The notes under the pieces were generated by a model. That model was not told the origin of the DNA. It ran no database searches and saw only the letters and a program-made list of their open reading frames with translations. A stretch of DNA of 64,000 nt from Streptomyces rimosus subsp. rimosus (GTDB lineage Bacteria; Actinomycetota; Actinomycetes; Streptomycetales; Streptomycetaceae). Within the stretch, counting starts at the first letter, position 1. Each line of letters opens with the position of its first letter. The stretch is taken from assembly GCF_000720725.1 (NCBI RefSeq), contig NZ_JOCQ01000001.1, positions 158,811 through 222,810 of the forward strand, written 5' to 3'. Below, one piece after another: positions 50,787 through 57,791 of the stretch. The translations under genes were made by a program, and so were the position numbers.

Positions 50787-51683
50787 ATGGATCCCGAACT
50801 CGAAGCATTCATCCCGTTGCTGCCCAAGGCCGATCCCGGTGACCCGGCCGCCTACCGCAAGATCTACACCGAGCTGGCCACCGCCAGGCCGGCAGCGGAC
50901 ACCTCGGCGCTGGAGGTCCAGGACCGCACGGTGCCCGCCGAACCGGACGTGCCGGTGCGGATCTACCGCCCGGAGCAGGCCCAGGGCGCCGTCATCTGGA
51001 TGCACGGCGGCGGCTGGGTCGTCGGCAACCTCGACACCGAGGCCCACTGGGCCGCCCCGATAGCCCGCCTCTCCGGCGCGGTCGTGATCACCGTCGACTA
51101 CCGCCTGGCGCCCGAGAACCGGTTCCCGGCCGCCCTGGACGATGCCTACGCCGTACTGGCCTGGGCACACGAACACGCGGCGGAACTCGGCGTCGCCCCG
51201 GACCGGATCGCGGTCGGAGGCCACAGCGCCGGCGCGAACCTCGCCGCCGCGATGACGCTGCGCTCGCGTGACGAGCAGGGGCCGCCGATCCGCTTCCAAC
51301 TGCTCAACGAGGCCATCCTCGACGACCGGCAGCAGACGTGGTCGGCGCGGAACTTCACCGATACGCCCTGGAACAACCGTGCCGTACGGGCCGCGGCGTT
51401 GGGCCACTACCTGGGCGACCGGCCCGCCACCCCGTACGCCGCGCCGGCGCGCGCCACCGACCTGGCCGGTCTCCCTCCGGCCTACGTCGCCACCGCCGAG
51501 TTCGACCCGAACCGCGACGAGGGCATCGACTACGCGCTGCGCCTGCTCCAGGCGGGCGTGTCGGTCGAACTGCGCCAGTGGCCCGGCACCTTCCACGGCT
51601 CGATGGCGCTCCAGTCCGCCGACGTGTCGCAGCGGCAACTCGCCTCGATCGCCGCTGTCCTGCGCCGCGCCCTGGCCGCATGA
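50787..51683 (+). CDS. HSL-type alpha/beta hydrolase (esterase)
   Basis: A 298-residue esterase of the hormone-sensitive-lipase family. The oxyanion motif WMHGGGWVVGN is near residue 73, DYRLAPENRFPAALDDAY follows, the nucleophile is in GGHSAGANLAAAM near 146, and the catalytic His in GTFHGS near 270 with the Asp in the EFDPNRDEG region. Short-chain acyl esters are typical substrates. ATG at 50787 is preferred to 50778 on ribosome-site spacing. Divergent from a PucR-type regulator. Confidence 0.9.
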   Translation: MDPELEAFIPLLPKADPGDPAAYRKIYTELATARPAADTSALEVQDRTVPAEPDVPVRIYRPEQAQGAVIWMHGGGWVVGNLDTEAHWAAPIARLSGAVVITVDYRLAPENRFPAALDDAYAVLAWAHEHAAELGVAPDRIAVGGHSAGANLAAAMTLRSRDEQGPPIRFQLLNEAILDDRQQTWSARNFTDTPWNNRAVRAAALGHYLGDRPATPYAAPARATDLAGLPPAYVATAEFDPNRDEGIDYALRLLQAGVSVELRQWPGTFHGSMALQSADVSQRQLASIAAVLRRALAA

Positions 51684-51705
51684 GGCCGTAGGGCCTGTCG
51701 TTCAT

Positions 51706-51744
51706 CGACGGTGCCGAGCGGCCATCTGCCGATCGGCACCGTCG
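51706..51744 (+). terminator. Terminator after the hydrolase gene
   Basis: CGACGGTGCCGA (51706-51717) and TCGGCACCGTCG (51733-51744) form a perfect 12-bp stem with a 15-base loop, 22 bases past the stop. Confidence 0.8.
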
Positions 51745-51803
51745 GTGGGCCGTCGGGGGCTGCGGCTGCCGGCTTGACCACGGACCCCGGGGGAGGAACG
51801 GCA

Positions 51804-52472
51804 ATGAGGACACACGGCCTGGTCGATCCGACGGAGATGTATCTGCGCACCATCTTCGAGCTGGAGGAGGAGGGGGTGGTGCCGCTGCGGGCCCGGATCG
51901 CCGAGAGGGTCCGGCAGAGCGGGCCGACCGTCTCGGAGACCGTGGCCCGCATGCAGCGCGACGGCCTGGTGCGGGTGGCCGACGACCGGCGTCTGGTGAT
52001 GACGGAGCCGGGCCGCCGCCGGGCCGTACGGGTCATGCGCAAGCACCGCCTGGCCGAGTGCCTGCTGGCGGACGTGATCGGCCTGCGATGGGAGGACATC
52101 CACGTCGAGGCGTCCCGATGGCAGCACGTGATGTCCGACGCGGTGGAGAGCCGGCTGACGGAACTCCTCGGCCACCCCGCGACGTGCCCGCACGGCAGCC
52201 CCATCCCCACTGCCGGGCAGAGCGGCACCGCCCCTGCCTCCCTCCTCACCCTGGCGGATGCGGCCACCGCCATGGAGAGCGTGGTGACGGTCATCCGGAT
52301 CGGCGAACTGCCGCAGAACGACCCCTCGGTCCTGCTGCGCCTGAAACGCGCCGGGATACGGCCCGGCCACCGGGTCACGGCCGTGGCCACCGAGGGCGGA
52401 GTGAGGGTGACCGGCGACGAGCGGACGACGATCCCGCACGGACTCGGTACCCACATCTTCGTGAAGACCTGA
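51804..52472 (+). CDS. DtxR/IdeR-family metal-dependent regulator with altered primary site
   Basis: A 222-residue regulator very close in layout to DtxR: LVDPTEMYLRTIFELEEEG, PLRARIAERVRQSGPTVSETVARM (HTH), MRKHRLAECLLADVIGL and a C-terminal SH3-like domain. Ancillary-site residues are kept (His and Glu in KHRLAE, His in DIHVEAS, Glu and Gln in GELPQND). In the primary site, where DtxR has Cys102-x-x-Glu105-His106, this protein has Ser104, Gln107 and His108. Metal selectivity is therefore likely changed or lost. ATG at 51804 with GGAGG upstream. Neighbours give no clear target. Confidence 0.9.
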   Translation: MRTHGLVDPTEMYLRTIFELEEEGVVPLRARIAERVRQSGPTVSETVARMQRDGLVRVADDRRLVMTEPGRRRAVRVMRKHRLAECLLADVIGLRWEDIHVEASRWQHVMSDAVESRLTELLGHPATCPHGSPIPTAGQSGTAPASLLTLADAATAMESVVTVIRIGELPQNDPSVLLRLKRAGIRPGHRVTAVATEGGVRVTGDERTTIPHGLGTHIFVKT

Positions 52473-52516
52473 AGACCTGAAGACCCACGAGCCGTACGGC
52501 AAGGAGACGAACCCCG

Positions 52517-52822
52517 ATGATCAGCACGCTGCTGCGCGTCCTGGGCCACGCGTATGCCTGGCCGATGCTCCGCGTCACGGCTCCGCCTGGCCACGCCGGT
52601 ACCGCCGCGGCAGTCCTCGGCGCGGTGGGCGAGCCGGCCGTCCTCGGTGAAGCCCTCGTGGGCGCGGGGGAGGAGATGGCGAACGCGTCGCACCGCCTGA
52701 TCCGCTCGGTCAGGGCCAGAGCATCCGCAGGGGGCCCTTCCGCGTTCTCCACGTCGCGTCGTACAGCAACACGTCCCGGCCACCCGCCCGCCACCTCGCC
52801 CGCCTGTTGCCCACAGGCCTGA
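52517..52822 (+). CDS. Possible small protein, unrecognised
   Basis: A 101-residue frame starting MISTLLRVLGHAYAWPML with a good AAGGAG ribosome site. The first ~60 residues are plausible (Ala/Val/Gly-rich, hydrophobic start), but the rest is Arg/Ser/Pro-rich and looks like read-through of non-coding DNA. It may be a decayed gene. No function can be proposed. Confidence 0.25.
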   Translation: MISTLLRVLGHAYAWPMLRVTAPPGHAGTAAAVLGAVGEPAVLGEALVGAGEEMANASHRLIRSVRARASAGGPSAFSTSRRTATRPGHPPATSPACCPQA

Positions 52823-53050
52823 CCGGCATCCTGCACCGGCGCGCAAACTCCGCCCGGTCCCGCTCCTCCACCAGCGTGGACACCATCGGCGACCGAACGG
52901 CTTTCCCTGCATTCGGAGGCCAGGCCCGCACGTCTCCCACCAAGACACTGACACACCACCAGCACACCTGAACGCGCGGCGTTTCGGCTCAATTTGCCTC
53001 ATCGGCCGTGAACGGACCCATCTCGACACCGGCTTACAGGTATGCGATAG

Positions 53051-53071
53051 TTCAAGATGGTTCTTCTTGAA
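53051..53071. promoter_or_regulatory. TTCAAGA-N7-TCTTGAA palindrome upstream of the second locus
   Basis: Perfect 7-base arms around a 7-base centre, overlapped by GTTC-N5-GAAC (53060-53072), 180 bases upstream of the first gene. Candidate operator; no regulator gene lies in the locus. Confidence 0.4.
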
Positions 53072-53250
53072 CAGAAGCAAATGTTATCGCGGGCTTATGG
53101 GTTGACGAACGTGTACGTCCGAAAAGCCGAACACACCCCTTTTCGCCGAGGTGGCCAGTTCGCGACTCCCTTCGTCCCGCATCGTGGCAGGCCGCAGCCC
53201 TTCCGAAGCGCGTCCGGGCAGGCCCGCGAATAAGCTTCGAGGAGTAGGAG

Positions 53251-55908
53251 TTGCCCGTTTCAAGGCGCTTGATCTCGCCCGGGGGACGCAACTGGGAGAC
53301 AGCCGAAATAGTGGACCGTGTATGCGGCGCCACCGAACTTCTTGCACGCCGCGGCATCGAACCCGGTTCGCGGGTGATGCTGAGCGGGGCCAATTCCCCG
53401 GAATGGGTCGTCGAGCTGCTCGCGCTCATTCACCTCGACGCATCGGTGGTCCTGGCCGACCACCGAGCCACCCCGTCCCAGCGGTCGCGGATCCGTGCCC
53501 AGGCGCGCGTGGCGCTCGAAATCAGCGACGGTACGGGCGCTATCGCGATGCCACGGCCCGCGTCGGACACGACGGCCGTGCCCGATGTCGCGAGCTGGGC
53601 GCGGCGCCAGGACGCCGCGATCTCGTGGTCGTCGGGAACGACAGGCAGCCCCAAAGGCATTGTCCGTTCCGGCCGCTCGATTCTGGACAACCTCGCGCTC
53701 AGCGCGGAACGCATGGGATACCGGCCCGACGACGTCTTCCTGCCCGTCCTGCCGTACTCCCACCAATACGGTCTGTCGCTGGTCCTCTGCTGGTGGCTGA
53801 GCGGAGGCACGCTGGTGGTCTACGGGCCGGCCTCGCGCCTGGACCGGGCGCTTGCGGTCGGTGTGGACCACGGCCTCTCCATCGTCGACGCGGCCCCGTC
53901 CACCTACTACAGCCTGCTCAACCTGCTCGACCGCCGTCCCGCTCTCGCGACCGCGCTGCAGAGCGTACGGGCCTGGTGCGTGGGCGGCGCGCCGCTGGGG
54001 CGCAGCCTGGCGGCCCGGTTCCACGCCCGCACCGGCCGGCCTCTGCTCGACGGCTACGGGGCGACCGAAGTGGGGAACATCGCGCTGGCGACCCTCGCCG
54101 ATCCGGTCGGGTGCGGCACACCGCTGCCCGGCGTGGTCGTCGAGGTCCACGACGAGTACGGCAGGCCGCTTCCCCACGGCCGGCTCGGTGAACTCGTCGT
54201 ACGCAGTGAGGGCCTGATGACCGGCCGGCTGGGCGATGACGGGGAGATCGTTCCGGTTGCGGGTCCCGTGCACCGTACCGGCGACGTCGGCCGGCTCGAC
54301 GACGCCGGCCGCGTCTTCCCGGTCGGGCGCAAGCACGCCGTGCACCGTGACGGCCACACGCTCTACCCCGACCACCTCGCCGAGCGGGCCGAGTCGGCCG
54401 GCGCACGGACGGAGGTCGTCGCCGTCCCCGACGAGCGTCTGGGCTGTCGTCTGGTGTTCGTGATCGTGGACCCGGACGGTCACGAGCCCGCGCACTGGAA
54501 ACGGGTGCTGCGCCCGGTGCTCGCCCGCTACGAGCAGCCCGACCACATCGTCGTGCTTCCCGCGTTGCCTCTCACGCGTACGGGAAAGCCCGACCTGGCC
54601 GTACTGGAGAAGATCGCCATGACCTCGCTGCCCGCGCCGCACCACAAGGCCACCGACGCGATCGCGTCCGGCTCGGCCGTCGGTGCGGCCGACTACCGCA
54701 TCCCCTTCGCCGACCGTGCCGATGCGCTGCGCGCGGTGCGCCGGTACGTGGCCGGCCATCAAGACGCGGTGCTGGGGATCCTCACCGAGATCTCGCCCCA
54801 CCGCACCGCCGGCGCGGAGATCCGTTCGTTCCTCGCCACCCTCGACGGAGCGGAGGAGGAGATCCGGCGGGTCCGGCCCGGCTGCGTGCCGCGGGCCGCG
54901 GTGTTCATGCCCTCCAACATTCCGCTCTACTCCTACGCGCTGTACCTGCTCGTGGCCTCCCTTTACACCGACCGCATCACCTTCCGGCCGTCCTCCGAAA
55001 TCAAAAGCCAGCTGCGACGCCTCCACGAGCTGCTGGCGCCGGTGCACGGCTTACCCATCGAGCTTTTCGAACTCAGCCAGCGCAAGTTCGTGACGGGACC
55101 GGCGCGCGAGGCGGACCTCATCGTCTTCACCGGCAATTACTCCAATGCCGAGACCATCCGCGAAGGGCTGGCGGAAGACCAGCTCTTCCTCTTCTTCGGC
55201 CGCGGCATCAACCCCTTCGTGATCGCACCCGACGCCGACCTCAAACGCGCCGTGCACGACCTCACGACCATCCGGCTCTACAACTCGGGCCAGGACTGTT
55301 TCGGGCCCGACGTCGTGTTCGCGCCGCAGGGCCGTACCGAGGAATTCCTCGATCTGCTGACCGCCGAACTGGCCGCGCTGCGTTTTGGACAGAACAGCGA
55401 CCCTGCCGCCGACTACGGCCCGATCTCCTACGAATCGGCGCTGGTGCATTGCTCGGACTACCTGGTGCGCCAGGTGAGTCGCATCCGGCACGGCGGGCGC
55501 ATCGATCTGCCGTCCCGCAGGATCGAGCCGACCGTGCTGCTGTGGGACTTCGACGACAAAATTCCCCTCGACGAGATGTTCGCCCCGGTGTTCAACGTCG
55601 TGGCATATCCGAGCGCACGGCGGTTGCGTGAACGGTTGGCAAGCTCCTACTTCGGCGAACGCGCGCTGGGAGCGATGGTCTACGGAAACGATCCGGAGAC
55701 GGTGGAAGTCCTGTCCCGGCGCCACCTCACCTGTGTCGATCACACGCTGCTGGACGCCGAGGACGGCAACCGCCCGTTCGGCGGGTTCGGGATGCGGGCG
55801 AACTACCTCGCTTACGGCGGCGAGCGGCACGCCGAACCCCTGCTCATGTCGCAGGCCGTGGCGCAGAACCTCCCGACGGCTGCCCCTGTCGCGGTGCGTG
55901 GGACATGA
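53251..55908 (+). CDS. Fusion: acyl-AMP ligase plus aldehyde-dehydrogenase-like reductase
   Basis: An 885-residue two-domain protein. Residues ~1-460 are an ANL ligase (SWSSGTTGSPKG near 125, DGYGATEVGN, HRTGDVGRLD, Lys in TRTGKPDL near 443); residues ~480-870 resemble an aldehyde dehydrogenase with the catalytic Cys in YNSGQDCFGPD near 680 and a PFGGFGM end motif. The general-base Glu of hydrolytic ALDHs (ELGGK) is replaced (FFGRGIN), as in acyl-reducing forms. It probably activates an acid and reduces it to an aldehyde. No carrier domain joins the halves. TTG start at 53251 with GGAG upstream; the N-terminus is short for the family. Contains a TTA codon at 55051. Confidence 0.82.
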   Translation: MPVSRRLISPGGRNWETAEIVDRVCGATELLARRGIEPGSRVMLSGANSPEWVVELLALIHLDASVVLADHRATPSQRSRIRAQARVALEISDGTGAIAMPRPASDTTAVPDVASWARRQDAAISWSSGTTGSPKGIVRSGRSILDNLALSAERMGYRPDDVFLPVLPYSHQYGLSLVLCWWLSGGTLVVYGPASRLDRALAVGVDHGLSIVDAAPSTYYSLLNLLDRRPALATALQSVRAWCVGGAPLGRSLAARFHARTGRPLLDGYGATEVGNIALATLADPVGCGTPLPGVVVEVHDEYGRPLPHGRLGELVVRSEGLMTGRLGDDGEIVPVAGPVHRTGDVGRLDDAGRVFPVGRKHAVHRDGHTLYPDHLAERAESAGARTEVVAVPDERLGCRLVFVIVDPDGHEPAHWKRVLRPVLARYEQPDHIVVLPALPLTRTGKPDLAVLEKIAMTSLPAPHHKATDAIASGSAVGAADYRIPFADRADALRAVRRYVAGHQDAVLGILTEISPHRTAGAEIRSFLATLDGAEEEIRRVRPGCVPRAAVFMPSNIPLYSYALYLLVASLYTDRITFRPSSEIKSQLRRLHELLAPVHGLPIELFELSQRKFVTGPAREADLIVFTGNYSNAETIREGLAEDQLFLFFGRGINPFVIAPDADLKRAVHDLTTIRLYNSGQDCFGPDVVFAPQGRTEEFLDLLTAELAALRFGQNSDPAADYGPISYESALVHCSDYLVRQVSRIRHGGRIDLPSRRIEPTVLLWDFDDKIPLDEMFAPVFNVVAYPSARRLRERLASSYFGERALGAMVYGNDPETVEVLSRRHLTCVDHTLLDAEDGNRPFGGFGMRANYLAYGGERHAEPLLMSQAVAQNLPTAAPVAVRGT

Positions 55909-57602
55909 CCCAGGTGGGCAAACGGTACGCCGACGCGTGGTCCGCGATCGTCGACCTGCTGGTGGCGAACAAGGTGGACACCTGCTTCGGGCTGCCCGGC
56001 GACGACCTGGAGTTGCTGCGCGCCCTCGACGCCGCCGGCCTGGACCTCGTACCGTGCCGCGACCAACGCAACGCGATGTACATGGCGACCGGCTACGCGT
56101 TGCAGTCAGGCAGGCCCGCCGTCTGCGCACTGGGCAAAGGCCCCGCTGTCACGCACGCGGCCACGGGGCTGCTCGAAGCGCGGGAGTCCGGTGCGCCGGT
56201 CCTCGTCCTCGCCGCCGGCGCGCCCGAACGGCGCCGGGGCAGCGGCGGATTCCAGGAACTCGACCAGGTCGCCGCGGTAACGCCCCTCGTGCGGTGGGCA
56301 CACCGGGTGGGCCACCCCGACCGGGTCGTCCCCGCCACGGTGACGGCGCTGACCCGAGCGGTGGGGCCACCGCCCGGACCCGTATACCTGGAAGTACCCG
56401 ATGACGTCCGCACGTCGGAGATCCGCGTCACCGGACCACAGCCAACACTGCCCGAACCACTGACCTTCGAGGCCGGGCCCGTAACGCCGGGACCGGCACT
56501 GGCGGCGGTCCGCGCGAGCCGGCGTCCGGTGGTGCTGGTGGGCGGCGGAATGCGGCACCGCAACGACGACGGAGTGGTCGAGCGCTTCACCGAACGCCTC
56601 GGCGCGGCGCTCTTCACCACCGCGTCCGGCCGCGGCGCCGTCGACGAGCGCCACCCGCTGTTCTGCGGTGTGGCGGGCCTGTACGCCGCGGCCCCCGCCC
56701 GTGAGCTGTGGTCGTCCTGCGACCTGGTGATCTCGCTCGCCGGACGCCTTGAGGAGACCGCCGTCGAAGGCGGAACGCCGTGGCCCCCGGTCGCGGTGGT
56801 GCAGGTCAACATCGATCCGGGCGGGCTGTCGGCCGAGTTCCCGGGCCCCCGCGTGCTCGGCGACGCCCGGCACGCCGTACTCGGCTGGTCGCGGGCGCTG
56901 GACGAAGACGGCAAGGCCGGGCACGCGGAGGCGACAGGGGTGTGGGCGGACGAGATCGCCGCCGCCCGTAAGGCCATGTCACTCGACGCGGAGGCGGAGT
57001 TGGCCCGCGCGGCGACGCTGCCGGGGATCCGTATCGCCGAACTGCTCGCCGCACTCGATGCCACCTCCGCCGAACCCCGCGTACTGGTCCAGGAGAACGG
57101 CCTGCAGGACATGTGGTCCTACTGCTTCCCCTTCCACGTCGGTGGCGGGTCCGTCGTCCCGTCGGAGCAGACGCCCTTGGGCTTTGGAGCGGCCGCGGCC
57201 ATCGGGGTCAAGCGGGCCGCCCCGGACCACGAGGTCACCGCGTTCATCGGGGACGGAGCGTTCCTCGCGGCCCGCGCGGACATCGCCGTCACCGCTCCGG
57301 CCCACGGCGGCGTCCTGTACATGGTGCTGTGCAACGGCGGCTACGGCTGGCTGGACGCCCAACGCGCCCGCCTCGGCCTCGACGCCGAACGCCACTCCTT
57401 CACCCGCCCGGGCGCGCCACCGCCCGCGGTGGATGCGCCGGACATCCACCACCGAGTGCTGCGCGACAAGGCCGCACTGACCGAGGAGATCCGTGCCGCG
57501 CGACGGTTCTGCGCACAGGGCGGCACCGCCGTGCTCATGGTGCCGGTCGCTCCCGACGACATCCCCCCGCCGCTCCGCGACGCCGAGGTGGTTCCCCAGT
57601 GA
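55905..57602 (+). CDS. Thiamine-diphosphate-dependent enzyme (acetolactate-synthase-like), catalytic Glu absent
   Basis: A 565-residue protein with the three-domain AHAS-like layout: Pyr domain from residue 10 (CFGLPGDDLELLRALD), a central domain with PVVLVGGGMRH, and a PP domain with the ThDP/metal motif from IGDGAF near 448 to CNGG. The Glu that activates ThDP (RHEQGA in acetolactate synthase) aligns with Gln54 in CRDQRNA, with an Asp just before it. Carboligation or decarboxylation of a 2-oxo acid or aldehyde is inferred, possibly with the aldehyde from the preceding enzyme. ATGA overlap with the fusion gene. Confidence 0.85.
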   Translation: MTQVGKRYADAWSAIVDLLVANKVDTCFGLPGDDLELLRALDAAGLDLVPCRDQRNAMYMATGYALQSGRPAVCALGKGPAVTHAATGLLEARESGAPVLVLAAGAPERRRGSGGFQELDQVAAVTPLVRWAHRVGHPDRVVPATVTALTRAVGPPPGPVYLEVPDDVRTSEIRVTGPQPTLPEPLTFEAGPVTPGPALAAVRASRRPVVLVGGGMRHRNDDGVVERFTERLGAALFTTASGRGAVDERHPLFCGVAGLYAAAPARELWSSCDLVISLAGRLEETAVEGGTPWPPVAVVQVNIDPGGLSAEFPGPRVLGDARHAVLGWSRALDEDGKAGHAEATGVWADEIAAARKAMSLDAEAELARAATLPGIRIAELLAALDATSAEPRVLVQENGLQDMWSYCFPFHVGGGSVVPSEQTPLGFGAAAAIGVKRAAPDHEVTAFIGDGAFLAARADIAVTAPAHGGVLYMVLCNGGYGWLDAQRARLGLDAERHSFTRPGAPPPAVDAPDIHHRVLRDKAALTEEIRAARRFCAQGGTAVLMVPVAPDDIPPPLRDAEVVPQ

Positions 57603-57781
57603 CAGACGCAGGAATCCGCACGGTCGACGTCCGGCCGCCGATCAACTGCGACCAGCCGATCGACCCGGACACCAACTCCGTGCCGCACCGCACGCAGCAC
57701 CACGGGCGGATCCGAATTGCCCCCGACAACTCGTTCGGCTTCGGCGGCCACCATGCCGCTCTCGTGGTCCGGGCAGTATGA
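57599..57781 (+). pseudogene. Ketosynthase C-terminal fragment (60 aa), coupled ORF
   Basis: GTG at 57599 overlaps the stop of the ThDP-enzyme gene (GTGA) and opens a 60-residue frame matching only the last part of a beta-ketoacyl synthase: RPPINCDQPIDPDTNSVPHRTQ, then IAPDNSFGFGGHHAALVVR, the NSFGFGG signature before the KS C-terminus. The catalytic Cys and both His are missing, and no KS sequence precedes it because the upstream bases encode the ThDP enzyme. Either a remnant of a deleted KS gene or a retained small protein; coupling and an intact frame keep the second option open. Confidence 0.7.
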
Positions 57782-57791
57782 GGTCCCGGCC

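Larger units (their letters stand above)
52473..53250. other. Gene-poor region before the second biosynthetic locus
   Basis: About 780 bases with one weak candidate gene (52517). The last 250 bases are relatively AT-rich and hold a palindrome (53051-53071) and TTGACG at 53102, so the promoter of the locus starting at 53251 is probably here. Other open frames on both strands show no recognisable protein features. Confidence 0.5.

Noticed and set aside
52710..52967. 85-codon minus-strand frame in the gene-poor region
   Set aside because: No ribosome site and no motif; composition is that of random high-GC frames.
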